Shown one piece after another: positions 8,748 to 17,036 of a stretch of 64,000 nt of DNA. The position numbers were made by a program, and so were the translations under genes. Under the pieces are notes generated by a model. That model was not told where the DNA came from and searched no databases. It saw only the letters and a list, made by a program, of their open reading frames with translations. Position 1 is the stretch's first letter. Each line of letters begins with the position of its first letter. The stretch lies in contig NZ_JADLQN010000009.1 in assembly GCF_015477835.1 (NCBI RefSeq), positions 31,533 to 95,532 on the forward strand, written 5' to 3'. Source of the stretch: Nocardia higoensis. GTDB taxonomy: Bacteria > Actinomycetota > Actinomycetes > Mycobacteriales > Mycobacteriaceae.

Positions 8748-10673
8748 ACGCTCGAGACCGGCCCGGACACCGGGACGTCGTGGACGGTGTGCCCGCACTG
8801 CGACGCCATGATCTACGCCAAACGCTACGACCGCTCCGGCCGGGTGTGCCCGGACTGCGACGGCCACGGCATGCTCACCGCCGACCAGCGCATCGCCGCC
8901 CTGCTCGACGAGGACGGCATCCGATGGATCGACCCCGCCGCGACGGTGGCCGACCCGCTGGAATTCACCGACTCCCGCGGCTATCCCGAGCGCATCGCGC
9001 AGGCGCGCCGCCAGACCGGCATGACCGACGGCATCCGGTGCGCGCACGGCACCGTCGACGGCGCGCCGCTGGTGCTCGCGGTGATGGATTTCCGCTTCCT
9101 CGGCGGCAGCCTCGGCAGCGCGGTGGGGGAGGCGGTGACCGCCGCCGCCGAAGCCGCGCTGGCCCGGCGGGTGCCGCTGGTGCTCGTCACCGCCTCCGGC
9201 GGGGCGCGGATGCAGGAGGGCATTCTCGCGCTGATGCAGATGGCCAAGACCAGCCAGGCGCTGCGTCACCTCGACGACGCGGGCGTGCTCACCATCTCGG
9301 TGGTCACCGACCCCACCTACGGCGGCGTGGCCGCCTCCTACGCCACCTCCACCGACCTGATCATCGCCGAGCCCGGCGCGCGCCTGGGTTTCGCCGGTCC
9401 GCGGGTCATCGCCCAAACCATCGGGCAGACCCTCCCCGCGGGCTTCCAGACCGCCGAGTTCCTGCTCGAGCACGGATTCGTGGACATGATCTGCCATCGG
9501 TCGACGTTGCGGGACCGGCTCGCCCGTGTGCTGTCGCTGTTCGCCGACCGCGAGCGGCTGTCCGGTCTCACCGGCACCGGCACCGGCACCGACACCGGCA
9601 TCGAGTCCGATCCGAGCGGTCTCGACTCCGATCCAACCGGTTCCGTGTCCGCTCGGCTCGGATTCGCCTCCGTTCGGACTGATGGCGGCCGGGCCGGTAA
9701 CGACTCCGTTCGAGTCGGTGACGGGTCCGTTCGGCTCGGCCACGAGCCTGAACGGATCGGCGAACCAGAGAATCGGGCCGACGAGGAATACGCCTGGGCG
9801 CGCGGTGAATCGGCGATCGAGCCTCCGCTGCTGCGTGCGGACCCGACTACCCTCCCGGACCGCGACGCCTGGCAGAGCGTGCGGGCGGCCCGCGAACTGG
9901 GCAGGCCGACCACCCTGGACTACCTCGCCGCCTCCTTCGACGAGTTCGTGGAACTGCACGGCGACCGCCTCGAGGCCGACTGCCCGGCCATGGTGACCGC
10001 GCTGGCGCGTCTGCACGGCGCACCGGTGGTGGTGATCGGCACCCAGAAGGGGCACAGCGCCGCCGAGCTGTCCCGCCGCAATTTCGGTATGCCCAGCCCC
10101 GCCGGCTACCGCAAATCCGCCAGGGCGCTGCGGCTGGCGGCGAAACTCGGCCTGCCCGTGGTCACCCTCGTCGACACCGCGGGCGCCTATCCCGGCATCA
10201 CCGCCGAGGAGCGCGGCCAGGCGGCGGCCATCGCCGAATCGCTGAAACTGCTCGCGGGCCTGCCGGTGCCGGTGGTCACGGTGGTCACCGGCGAGGGCGG
10301 CAGCGGCGGCGCGCTGGCGCTGGCCGTGGCCGACCGCGTGCTGGTGTGCGAGAACGCCGTGTACTCGGTGATCAGCCCCGAGGGCTGTGCCTCCATCCTG
10401 TGGAAGGACGCCGCGGCGGCGCCGGCGGCGGCGGCCGCGTTGCGCGTGGACTCGACGTCGCTGGTCCGGCTCGGCGTCGCCGACGGCGTGGTGCCCGAAC
10501 CGGAGGGCGGCGCGCACCGCGATCCCACCGCGGCGGCGGTCACCCTGCGCGGCGTGCTCCGCCGCGAGCTCGGCGCGCTGACCGCCGTGCCCGTCTCCGA
10601 TCTGCTCGAGCGGCGCCGCCGCCGCTTCCGCGCTTTCGGATTGCCGACCTCGACCGATCAGGAGTTGTCATGA
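8742..10673 (+). CDS. accDA: Acetyl-CoA carboxylase carboxyltransferase, fused beta-alpha (AccD-AccA)
   Basis: 643 residues joining both carboxyltransferase subunits, which transfer the carboxyl group from biotin to acetyl-CoA. The N-terminal beta half has the AccD zinc ribbon (Cys17, Cys20, Cys36, Cys39) and the ASGGARMQEG oxyanion motif. A low-complexity linker at about 275-345 (Thr/Gly/Asp/Ser-rich) leads to the alpha half with VDTAGAYPG and EGGSGGALA. The start at 8742 is the second copy of the duplicated RBS-ATG; an ATG at 8725 is out of frame. Its position behind pfaD and before accB/accC points to a dedicated malonyl-CoA supply. Mycobacteriales usually use AccA3/AccD acyl-CoA carboxylases, so this bacterial-type enzyme looks like an accessory copy. 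Confidence 0.93.
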   Translation: MTTLETGPDTGTSWTVCPHCDAMIYAKRYDRSGRVCPDCDGHGMLTADQRIAALLDEDGIRWIDPAATVADPLEFTDSRGYPERIAQARRQTGMTDGIRCAHGTVDGAPLVLAVMDFRFLGGSLGSAVGEAVTAAAEAALARRVPLVLVTASGGARMQEGILALMQMAKTSQALRHLDDAGVLTISVVTDPTYGGVAASYATSTDLIIAEPGARLGFAGPRVIAQTIGQTLPAGFQTAEFLLEHGFVDMICHRSTLRDRLARVLSLFADRERLSGLTGTGTGTDTGIESDPSGLDSDPTGSVSARLGFASVRTDGGRAGNDSVRVGDGSVRLGHEPERIGEPENRADEEYAWARGESAIEPPLLRADPTTLPDRDAWQSVRAARELGRPTTLDYLAASFDEFVELHGDRLEADCPAMVTALARLHGAPVVVIGTQKGHSAAELSRRNFGMPSPAGYRKSARALRLAAKLGLPVVTLVDTAGAYPGITAEERGQAAAIAESLKLLAGLPVPVVTVVTGEGGSGGALALAVADRVLVCENAVYSVISPEGCASILWKDAAAAPAAAAALRVDSTSLVRLGVADGVVPEPEGGAHRDPTAAAVTLRGVLRRELGALTAVPVSDLLERRRRRFRAFGLPTSTDQELS

Positions 10674-11227
10674 CCCAGTCCCTCAGCCACCCCCGCTCGA
10701 TCCGCGCGATGGACCCCGTCGACGCCGACCTCGCCCTCACGGTGCTGGCCCGGCACGCCCTGACCATCCTGGCCGAGGCCGCGCCGTACTCGGTGACGCT
10801 GGCCAACGGCCCGCTGATGCTGGAGATCACCCGCGACGGCGTGACCGCGGGCCTGGACTCCGCAGCGACTCAGCCCGTGGCCGTGGCCTCGCGATCGGCC
10901 TCGGTGGGCCCGGCTTCCTCGGGAGGTTCGCCGGAACCGGCGTCACCCACGGCGGATACCGCACCGGAGCCGTTGCGCGACAATACCTTCACGCTCGTCG
11001 CCGAGACGGTCGGTGTCTTCTACCGGTCACCGGAGCCGGGCGCCGACCCCTTCGTCACCGAAGGCGATCCGGTGCGGGTCGGGCAGCAGGTCGGCATCGT
11101 CGAGGCGATGAAACTGATGATCCCGGTCGTCGCGACCCGTGAAGGCCGGGTGGCCGGATTTCTCGTGGACAACGGTGAAGCGGTGGAGTACGGCGCCGCG
11201 CTCATGGTGCTCGAGGTGGTCGCGTGA
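10670..11227 (+). CDS. accB: Biotin carboxyl carrier protein of acetyl-CoA carboxylase
   Basis: 185 residues. The C-terminal biotinyl domain carries the canonical EAMKLM motif with biotin attached at Lys148. The N-terminal half is shorter and Ala/Ser-rich, as in AccB. The ATG overlaps the accDA stop (ATGA), and the gene ends overlapping accC, so translation of the three carboxylase genes is probably coupled. Confidence 0.93.
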   Translation: MTQSLSHPRSIRAMDPVDADLALTVLARHALTILAEAAPYSVTLANGPLMLEITRDGVTAGLDSAATQPVAVASRSASVGPASSGGSPEPASPTADTAPEPLRDNTFTLVAETVGVFYRSPEPGADPFVTEGDPVRVGQQVGIVEAMKLMIPVVATREGRVAGFLVDNGEAVEYGAALMVLEVVA

Positions 11228-12603
11228 ACCCGCGCCCGATCCGCACGGTGCTCGTCGCCAACCGCGGTGAGATCGCCGTGCGGGTGATCCGCACCTGCGC
11301 CGAACTGGGGGTGCGGACGGTGGCGGTGTACTCCTCGGCAGACGCGGACTCCGCCGCCGTGCGCATGGCCGACCGCGCCTTCCGCATCGGCCCCGGCCCG
11401 GCCAAACGCAGCTACTCCTACATCCCGGCGATCATCGAGGCGGCCAAGGCGACCGGCGCCGACGCGATCCACCCCGGCTACGGATTCCTGTCCGAGGACC
11501 CCGATTTCGCCGAGGTGTGCGAGGCCGAGGGCCTGGTCTTCGTCGGCACGCCCGCCGCTGTGCTCGCCGACCTCGGGGACAAGTCCAGCGCGCGGGCGCT
11601 GATGTCGGCGGCCGGGCTGCCGCTGCTGCCCGGCAGCCGAGACCCGATCGAGACCGTCGGCGCGGCCCACGCCCTGGCCGACGAGATCGGCTATCCCGTC
11701 ATCATCAAGGCCGTCGCCGGCGGCGGCGGCCGCGGTATGCGGGTGGTGCGCGCGAGCGCCGATTTCCCCGCCGCCTGGCAGGAGACCAGGGCCAACGCCG
11801 CCGCGGTCTTCGGCGACGGCAGGCTCTATGTCGAGCGCTATCTGGATTCGGCCCGCCATGTCGAGGTGCAGATTCTCGCCGACACGCACGGCACGGTCGT
11901 CCACCTCGGCGCCCGCGACTGCTCGCTGCAGCGCAGGCACCAGAAGCTGGTGGAGGAATCGCCCGCCCCCGGGCTCTCCCCGGAGTTGGCCGCCCGGATC
12001 GGCGAGGCCGCCGTCCACGGCGCCCGCGCCGTCGGCTACGTCGGCGCGGGAACCTTCGAGTTCCTGTTCGACCCGGCCGCGGACGAGTTCTACTTCATGG
12101 AAGTCAACTGCCGCCTGCAGGTCGAGCACCCGGTCACCGAAATGGTCACCGGCACCGATCTGGTCGCCGAACAGCTCCGCATCGCCGCGGGAGAACCGCT
12201 GTCGCTCACCCCCGACCAGCTCACGCCGCGCGGCGTCGCCATCGAATGCCGCATCAACGCCGAAGACCCCGAACGCGAATTCGCTCCCGCCCCGGGCACA
12301 CTGGCCGACTGTGTCCTCCCCGGCGGCCCGTTCGTCCGCGTCGACACCCATGTGGGTCCCGGCTACACCATCCCGCCGCACTACGATTCGCTGCTGGCGA
12401 AGGTGGTCGTATGGGCGCCGGACCGCCCGGCCGCCATCGCCAGGATGCGCCGAGCCCTCGCCGAGACCCGCATCACCGGCCGCGGCATCGCCACCACCGC
12501 GGAATTCCTGCACGACATCCTCGACCATCCCCGCTTCCGGGCGGCCGGACACGACACCGCTCTGGTCGGTGAGATCATCGCGGGGGCCGGAATCTCCGTC
12601 TGA
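11224..12603 (+). CDS. accC: Biotin carboxylase subunit of acetyl-CoA carboxylase
   Basis: 459 residues, the normal AccC length without a fused biotinyl domain. It begins with the VLVANRGEIAVRVIRTC biotin-carboxylase signature, has the ATP-grasp loop KAVAGGGGRGMRVV, and the MEVNCRLQVEHPVTE catalytic stretch near residues 300-315. It carboxylates the biotin on AccB using ATP and bicarbonate. The GTG start overlaps the accB stop. This is the last gene of the synthase/carboxylase operon. Mycobacterial AccA-type proteins fuse this domain to BCCP; here it is separate. Confidence 0.95.
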   Translation: MNPRPIRTVLVANRGEIAVRVIRTCAELGVRTVAVYSSADADSAAVRMADRAFRIGPGPAKRSYSYIPAIIEAAKATGADAIHPGYGFLSEDPDFAEVCEAEGLVFVGTPAAVLADLGDKSSARALMSAAGLPLLPGSRDPIETVGAAHALADEIGYPVIIKAVAGGGGRGMRVVRASADFPAAWQETRANAAAVFGDGRLYVERYLDSARHVEVQILADTHGTVVHLGARDCSLQRRHQKLVEESPAPGLSPELAARIGEAAVHGARAVGYVGAGTFEFLFDPAADEFYFMEVNCRLQVEHPVTEMVTGTDLVAEQLRIAAGEPLSLTPDQLTPRGVAIECRINAEDPEREFAPAPGTLADCVLPGGPFVRVDTHVGPGYTIPPHYDSLLAKVVVWAPDRPAAIARMRRALAETRITGRGIATTAEFLHDILDHPRFRAAGHDTALVGEIIAGAGISV

Positions 12604-12946
12604 TACCGGACATCGCTCGTGGGGGTGCATGTGTTCATGCGGCAATGCGAGCCCACGATTCTGCTCGGGATGCCGCGCGCCGGGGCCGTCCATCGACGTC
12701 TCGCGCGCCGGCGTCCCGGCCCGCCCCGGCAGACGTGAAGGGTTCGTGTCGGAGCCGTTGCGCGCCCACGGCGACAGGGGCGGTGGCCCGGTGGCGGACG
12801 GCGAGTTCGTCGTGCCGGGTGCGACGGCGCGGTACTGTTGGAGCTGTTCGATGCCCATTTCCGACCGCATTCACGAACCGGAGGAAAAGGAGCCGGCAGG
12901 AACATCGGCGGCGAGCTCACGAGATGGAATGGGAGGCTTGATCCGA
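12604..12946. other. Intergenic region after the lipid-synthase operon
   Basis: 343 bp with no convincing gene; open frames here have Arg/Ala-rich shadow composition. It contains an imperfect stem-loop at its left end and the ribosome-binding site GGGAGG (12931-12936) of the next gene at its right end. Confidence 0.6.
12639..12676 (+). terminator. Possible stem-loop terminator after accC
   Basis: GCGGCA-atgc-GAGC pairs with GCTC-ggga-TGCCGC around a 10-nt loop (6 + 4 bp with a symmetric internal loop). There is no T-tract, so termination is uncertain. Confidence 0.35.
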
Positions 12947-13807
12947 ATGACGAAGATCATGACGCTGAATCTCGCGAACTACACCGACCACAGCCGATGG
13001 GGGCGCAGGCTCGACGCCATCGCCGCGATAGTGACCAAGCATCGGCCGGATGTGATCGCGATGCAAGAAGTGCGATTCGATCCGGACCGCGACAGCGAGA
13101 AGATCGCCGCGTCCACCAAGCGAACCTATCAGAACATGGGCGAGCAGCTCCTCCAGAGCATTTCCGTGGACGCCCACTACCGGGGCAGTGCGATCGTGAC
13201 ACAGCCCGCCATGTTCTACGATTCGATGCTGAGTTCCGACTCGACCAAGTTTCGGCACTATCCGCAGCCGGCCCTGGGGAAATATCCCCGGGAGATGTGG
13301 GAAGGACTGTCGACGATCAGCCGGCTGCCGATCCTCGAAACCGGCGCGCGCTTTCTCTCCGCAGTGGGTTCACAGGACCGGAACAGGCGCGCGACCCAGC
13401 ACGTCACCGTCCGGGCGGGTGATTCGCTCCTCCACATCTTCAACTGTCATTTCAGTTACGACTCCGCGTCCTTCGAATCGAACCTGGCGGAGACCATCGA
13501 CTACATGAGACCTTTCGATGACCAGTTCTGCCTGCTGGTCGGTGATATGAATTCGACCGCAGCATCCGGGGAATTCGAGGAAATCGAGAGACTCGGATTC
13601 GTCGATCTATGGCCTCGTCTGCATCCCGGGGACGACGGATTCACCGACCCCTCCCACGCCCCGGATAAGAGGATAGATTACGTATGGGCAAACTCGCGGA
13701 TCGCCGAAAACGGGATACGCGGCATAGAACTGATCGCCACCGAACCGTACGCCCCAGCGTGCTACCCGTCCGATCACTTCGGGCTCATCGCCGACGTGAA
13801 GCTGTGA
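12947..13807 (+). CDS. Endonuclease/exonuclease/phosphatase (EEP) family hydrolase
   Basis: 286 residues. EEP motifs are all present: N-terminal MTLNLANYTDH, the metal-binding AMQEVRFD near residue 41, LVGDMNS near 195, and the C-terminal KRIDYVWA and YPSDHFGL with the catalytic Asp-His. The fold covers nucleases, sphingomyelinases and inositol phosphatases, so the substrate cannot be named. There is no signal peptide, suggesting a cytoplasmic enzyme. Start chosen at the ATG 10 nt after GGGAGG; an in-frame ATG at 12929 would add six residues. Codon use is less GC-rich than in the neighbours, suggesting a separate origin. Confidence 0.8.
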   Translation: MTKIMTLNLANYTDHSRWGRRLDAIAAIVTKHRPDVIAMQEVRFDPDRDSEKIAASTKRTYQNMGEQLLQSISVDAHYRGSAIVTQPAMFYDSMLSSDSTKFRHYPQPALGKYPREMWEGLSTISRLPILETGARFLSAVGSQDRNRRATQHVTVRAGDSLLHIFNCHFSYDSASFESNLAETIDYMRPFDDQFCLLVGDMNSTAASGEFEEIERLGFVDLWPRLHPGDDGFTDPSHAPDKRIDYVWANSRIAENGIRGIELIATEPYAPACYPSDHFGLIADVKL

Positions 13808-13903
13808 GCTGCCAACCCCATCCGACCGGACGCCGCAGGTCGGCGGCACGGTGATCGTCCTGTGGTCGGGCCGAGGGGAGCCGGGGCGGTCAACGATCGG
13901 AGA

Positions 13904-14338
13904 TCAGGCCGGGTCCGCGGTTCGCAGCGGCGATTCGCCGACGGGGGTGTTCTGCGCCGCGGCCAGCCACCACCGGCCGCCGCGCTCGACCAGTACGTAC
14001 ATCGCCAGCTCCGAGAAGCCGTCGGTATCGGTGGCCTGTCTGCGGATCTGGGTCACCACCACCCCGGGCGTGGGAGCCAGGGCGGCCACCACGTCGAACC
14101 GTGACGGCGGGGCGACGCCGGCGGCCATCAGACGGTGATGGATCGCGTTCAACTCGTCGTATCCTCTCAGGCTCGCTCCGAAGGGGCTGCCCCACAGCAC
14201 ATCCGCGGCGAAGGCGGAGTCGTAGCCGTCGGCGTCGCTCGCCGCGCCCGCGCGCTGCAATCCCGCGGCGAACTCGGTGGCCACCTGCTGGGCTCGGGCG
14301 TCGCTCTCGGTGTCGCCCAATGTCGGTCGGACATTCAT
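13904..14338 (-). CDS. SgcJ/EcaC-type SnoaL-like (NTF2-fold) protein
   Basis: 144 residues, a single NTF2-like domain of the group annotated SgcJ/EcaC family. Features: DADGYDSAFAADVLWGSPFG near the N-terminus, RGYDELNAIHHRL in the middle and a C-terminal RGGRWWLAAAQNTPV strand. Family members are small cone-shaped proteins with unknown or varied ligands. It lies divergently from the TetR gene at 14436 across two GTAC-type operators and is the likely target of that repressor. A GAGGGG ribosome site precedes the start. Confidence 0.75.
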   Translation of the reverse strand: MNVRPTLGDTESDARAQQVATEFAAGLQRAGAASDADGYDSAFAADVLWGSPFGASLRGYDELNAIHHRLMAAGVAPPSRFDVVAALAPTPGVVVTQIRRQATDTDGFSELAMYVLVERGGRWWLAAAQNTPVGESPLRTADPA

Positions 14339-14372
14339 TTCCGGTCCCCTCGTCGGTGACGGCTCATTTCAG

Positions 14373-14417
14373 GTACAACGTACTCGAAATGCCATCCGTA
14401 ATTCAAGTACGATGTAC
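14373..14417. promoter_or_regulatory. Two TetR-type operators, GTAC-N3-GTAC
   Basis: GTACAACGTAC (14373-14383) and GTACGATGTAC (14407-14417) share the palindromic arms GTAC/GTAC with centres 34 bp apart. They sit between the divergent SnoaL-like and tetR genes, the usual place for autoregulatory TetR operators. Confidence 0.7.
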
Positions 14418-14435
14418 GCGAGAACGAGGAGGTCC

Positions 14436-15185
14436 ATGTCCAGCCACGACGAGACGACGATCTGGATGCGCCCGGAGGCGTCGGAACGTTCGGGCCGGGG
14501 GCGGCGACCCGGCTACAGCCGAACCCAGATCACCCAGGCGGCGATCCGGGTCGCCGACGAGGAGGGTATGGAGGCCGTGACCATGCGCCGGATCGCCGCG
14601 GATCTCGGCACCGGCGCGATGTCGCTGTACCGCTACGTCGGCAGCAGAGACGATCTGATCGATCTCATGATCGACGCCGTGTTCGGTGAGATCGACCTAC
14701 CCGCCAGGCCGAGCGGGGACTGGCGCCGGGATTTGTCCCTCGCCGCCGAGCGGACCCGTGCGGTGGGGCTTCGCCACCCCTGGCAGATCGCTTTGGCCGG
14801 CAGGCGTCCCACCTTGGGGCCGAACTCGCTGCGGGTGCAGGAGTTCGCCATGTCCGCGCTCGACGGTTTCGGGCTCGACATCGACGAGATCGCCAGTCTG
14901 GTGGGGATGCTCAGCGACTACACCCACAGCGCCGTCCACCGGGAGATCGGCTGGCTGGAACAGGCCAGGCGGACCGGGATGGACATGGCCGAATGGATGA
15001 GCCGCTATGTCGGGCCGTACGTCGCCGAGGTCGTCGCGTCGGGGCGGTATCCGATGTTCACCCGCACTATCCGGCAGGCGCGGGTGCCGCATCTGCCGCC
15101 CGAGGAGCGCTTCCGGTACGGGCTCGCCCATGTGCTGGACGGCATCGCCGCCTGCCTGCCGCCGGGAGCGGGCGAACACCGCTGA
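14436..15185 (+). CDS. TetR-family transcriptional regulator (TetR_C-like effector domain)
   Basis: 249 residues. The N-terminal helix-turn-helix runs about residues 25-75 (ITQAAIRVADEEGMEAVTMRRIAADLG, continuing to LYRYVGSRDDL). The C-terminal domain resembles the tetracycline-repressor class, with a long helical effector pocket containing HSAVHREIGWLEQ. An AGGAGG ribosome site precedes the ATG. The gene is divergent from the SnoaL-like gene with two matching palindromes between them, so it probably represses both. Effector unknown. Confidence 0.85.
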   Translation: MSSHDETTIWMRPEASERSGRGRRPGYSRTQITQAAIRVADEEGMEAVTMRRIAADLGTGAMSLYRYVGSRDDLIDLMIDAVFGEIDLPARPSGDWRRDLSLAAERTRAVGLRHPWQIALAGRRPTLGPNSLRVQEFAMSALDGFGLDIDEIASLVGMLSDYTHSAVHREIGWLEQARRTGMDMAEWMSRYVGPYVAEVVASGRYPMFTRTIRQARVPHLPPEERFRYGLAHVLDGIAACLPPGAGEHR

Positions 15186-15253
15186 GCGGTCAGCGTGCGT
15201 CTGCGCGAAGTGCTCGACGCGGCCACGAGGCAGGAGTAAGCGCGGGGAGGACG

Positions 15254-16093
15254 TCATTTCAACCCGGACCGCACGAACGCGTTGACGATGTGCCGTTGTA
15301 GCAGCAGGTACATCACCAGCACGGGCAGGCACGCCAGCCCGGCCAGCGCCATGATCGGCCCCCACTGGTCGCCGTCGGTGCCCATGAAGCTGCGCAATCC
15401 CAGCTGCAGCACGCTGTTGGACTGGCGCAATACGACCGCGGGCCAGAAGTATTCGTTCCACGCGTTGATGAACAGCAGGATGCCGAGCGCGGCCAGCGCG
15501 GGTCGCAGGTTCGGCACCACCACCGTCCACAGGATCGACCAGGAGGAGCGGCCGTCGATCTGCGCGGCGGCGACCAGTTCCTTGGGGAAGCTCGCCATGT
15601 GCTGGCGCAGCAGCAGCACCGCCAGCGCCGAGCACAGGGTGGGCAGTGCGGTGCCGATCAGGGTGTTGATGAGGCCGAGCTGGGTGAGCAGCACGTAGTT
15701 CGGCAGCATCGTCACCTGGAACGGGACCAGCCAGACGCCGACGAACGCCAGGTAGAGCACCTTCTGGAAGGGGAAGGTGTACATGACGAAGGCGTAGGAG
15801 GCCAGCAACGCGACGAGCAGTTGCCCGGTCGCGGAGAAGGTCGCGACGAAGAAGGTGTTGCCGATCAACCCCAGCACGTCCACTTTGTCGGCGGCGTCGG
15901 TGTAGTTGCCGATCGACAGCGGCCACGGCACGGGGGACAGGGAGGTGACGTCCTCGGGACGGCGCAGCGAGGTCGCGAACAGCCAGTAGATCGGGAAGGC
16001 CGCCAGCAGGGCGGTGGCGGCGAGCAGCAGATGGCTGCCCGCGCCCCGCAGCCGGTCGGCGAGGCCCGAGCGGGCGGGGGCGTCAATTGTCAT
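15254..16093 (-). CDS. ABC transporter permease, MalG/UgpE type
   Basis: 279 residues with about six transmembrane helices. It carries the EAA loop of importer permeases, ELVAAAQIDGRSSWSILWTV, near residues 170-190, which docks on the ATPase. It overlaps the upstream permease gene by 11 bp. With the UgpA-like permease, lipoprotein binding protein and ATPase it forms a carbohydrate/glycerophosphodiester-class importer. Confidence 0.9.
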   Translation of the reverse strand: MTIDAPARSGLADRLRGAGSHLLLAATALLAAFPIYWLFATSLRRPEDVTSLSPVPWPLSIGNYTDAADKVDVLGLIGNTFFVATFSATGQLLVALLASYAFVMYTFPFQKVLYLAFVGVWLVPFQVTMLPNYVLLTQLGLINTLIGTALPTLCSALAVLLLRQHMASFPKELVAAAQIDGRSSWSILWTVVVPNLRPALAALGILLFINAWNEYFWPAVVLRQSNSVLQLGLRSFMGTDGDQWGPIMALAGLACLPVLVMYLLLQRHIVNAFVRSGLK

Positions 16094-17033
16094 GGAAGGA
16101 GACCTTTTCCGAGATCCAGACCAGAATGCCGGCGATCACACCGAATCCGGCGAACAGCAGCACTCCGGCCGCGGCGGACAGTCCGGCGTCGAAGCTGTGG
16201 AAGGCGTAGTCCCACAGCAGGTAGTAGATGTTGGTGGTGGATTGCGAGGGGCCACCCTGGGTCATCGAGTCGATGAGCGGGAAGGTCAGCGTGGGGCTCA
16301 GCAGCACCGTCGTGAGCACCAGGAACATCAGGGTCGGTGAGAGCATCGGCAGGGTGATCCAGCGCAGGATCTGGCGCGGGCTCGCGCCGTCCACCCGGGC
16401 CGCCTCCTCGTAGTCGGTGCTGATGCCCGCGAGCCCGGCCCACGTCACCAGCACGGCGAAACCGAGCAGCTGCCAGCCGGTGATGGCGATGATCACCGCG
16501 TGCGCGGTAGTGGCGTCGTAGACCCAGTTGCGGTCGGTGCCGAGCACCTGGCCGACGACACCGCCGCCGGGATGCAGCAGCCACCGCCACACCGCGGCCG
16601 CGGCGACCGGGGCCACCAGGAACGGCGCGAAGATGAAGGCGTGGTACATGGTCCGCGCGCGGCCGCGCACCCGGCGACTGGCCAGCGCGATCACCAGCGG
16701 TGCGAGCACGGTGAACGGCAGCATGCCCAGGATCAGCACGCCGGTGCGGCCGAGCGAATCCCAGAACGCCGGAAGATCCAGCAGCCGTTCGTAGTTGCCG
16801 GTGCCGACCGGGCGCATGGGTGAGGTGGGCAGCAGATTCCACGAGTAGGTCGACAGCTCGAACGCCTGGATCAGCGGCCGATAGGTCCACACGACCAGCA
16901 GCAGCAGCGCGGGCGCCAGGTACAGGTACGGGACGACACCGCGCCCCGCCCGGCGGAACCGGGCGGGGCGGGGCGGCGCGTTGTTCGCGGCGGGTGCGGC
17001 GGTGACCGGCGCGGGCGCGTCGAGGACGAACAT
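16083..17033 (-). CDS. ABC transporter permease, MalF/UgpA type
   Basis: 316 residues. A cytoplasmic Ala/Pro-rich N-terminus is followed by six predicted helices beginning VPYLYLAPALLLLVVWTY. The EAA loop reads DYEEAARVDGASPRQILRWI near residues 208-227. It starts 3 nt after the phosphodiesterase stop, so it is translationally linked to that gene and to the second permease. Confidence 0.9.
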   Translation of the reverse strand: MFVLDAPAPVTAAPAANNAPPRPARFRRAGRGVVPYLYLAPALLLLVVWTYRPLIQAFELSTYSWNLLPTSPMRPVGTGNYERLLDLPAFWDSLGRTGVLILGMLPFTVLAPLVIALASRRVRGRARTMYHAFIFAPFLVAPVAAAAVWRWLLHPGGGVVGQVLGTDRNWVYDATTAHAVIIAITGWQLLGFAVLVTWAGLAGISTDYEEAARVDGASPRQILRWITLPMLSPTLMFLVLTTVLLSPTLTFPLIDSMTQGGPSQSTTNIYYLLWDYAFHSFDAGLSAAAGVLLFAGFGVIAGILVWISEKVSFHDN

Positions 17034-17036
17034 CGG

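Noticed and set aside
12645..12941. A 98-codon plus-strand frame in the accC downstream gap
   Set aside because: Arg/Ser/Ala-rich, no ribosome site, no recognisable domain.
13808..13903. Possible mobile-element scar after the EEP gene
   Set aside because: No inverted or direct repeats were found that would support an insertion.
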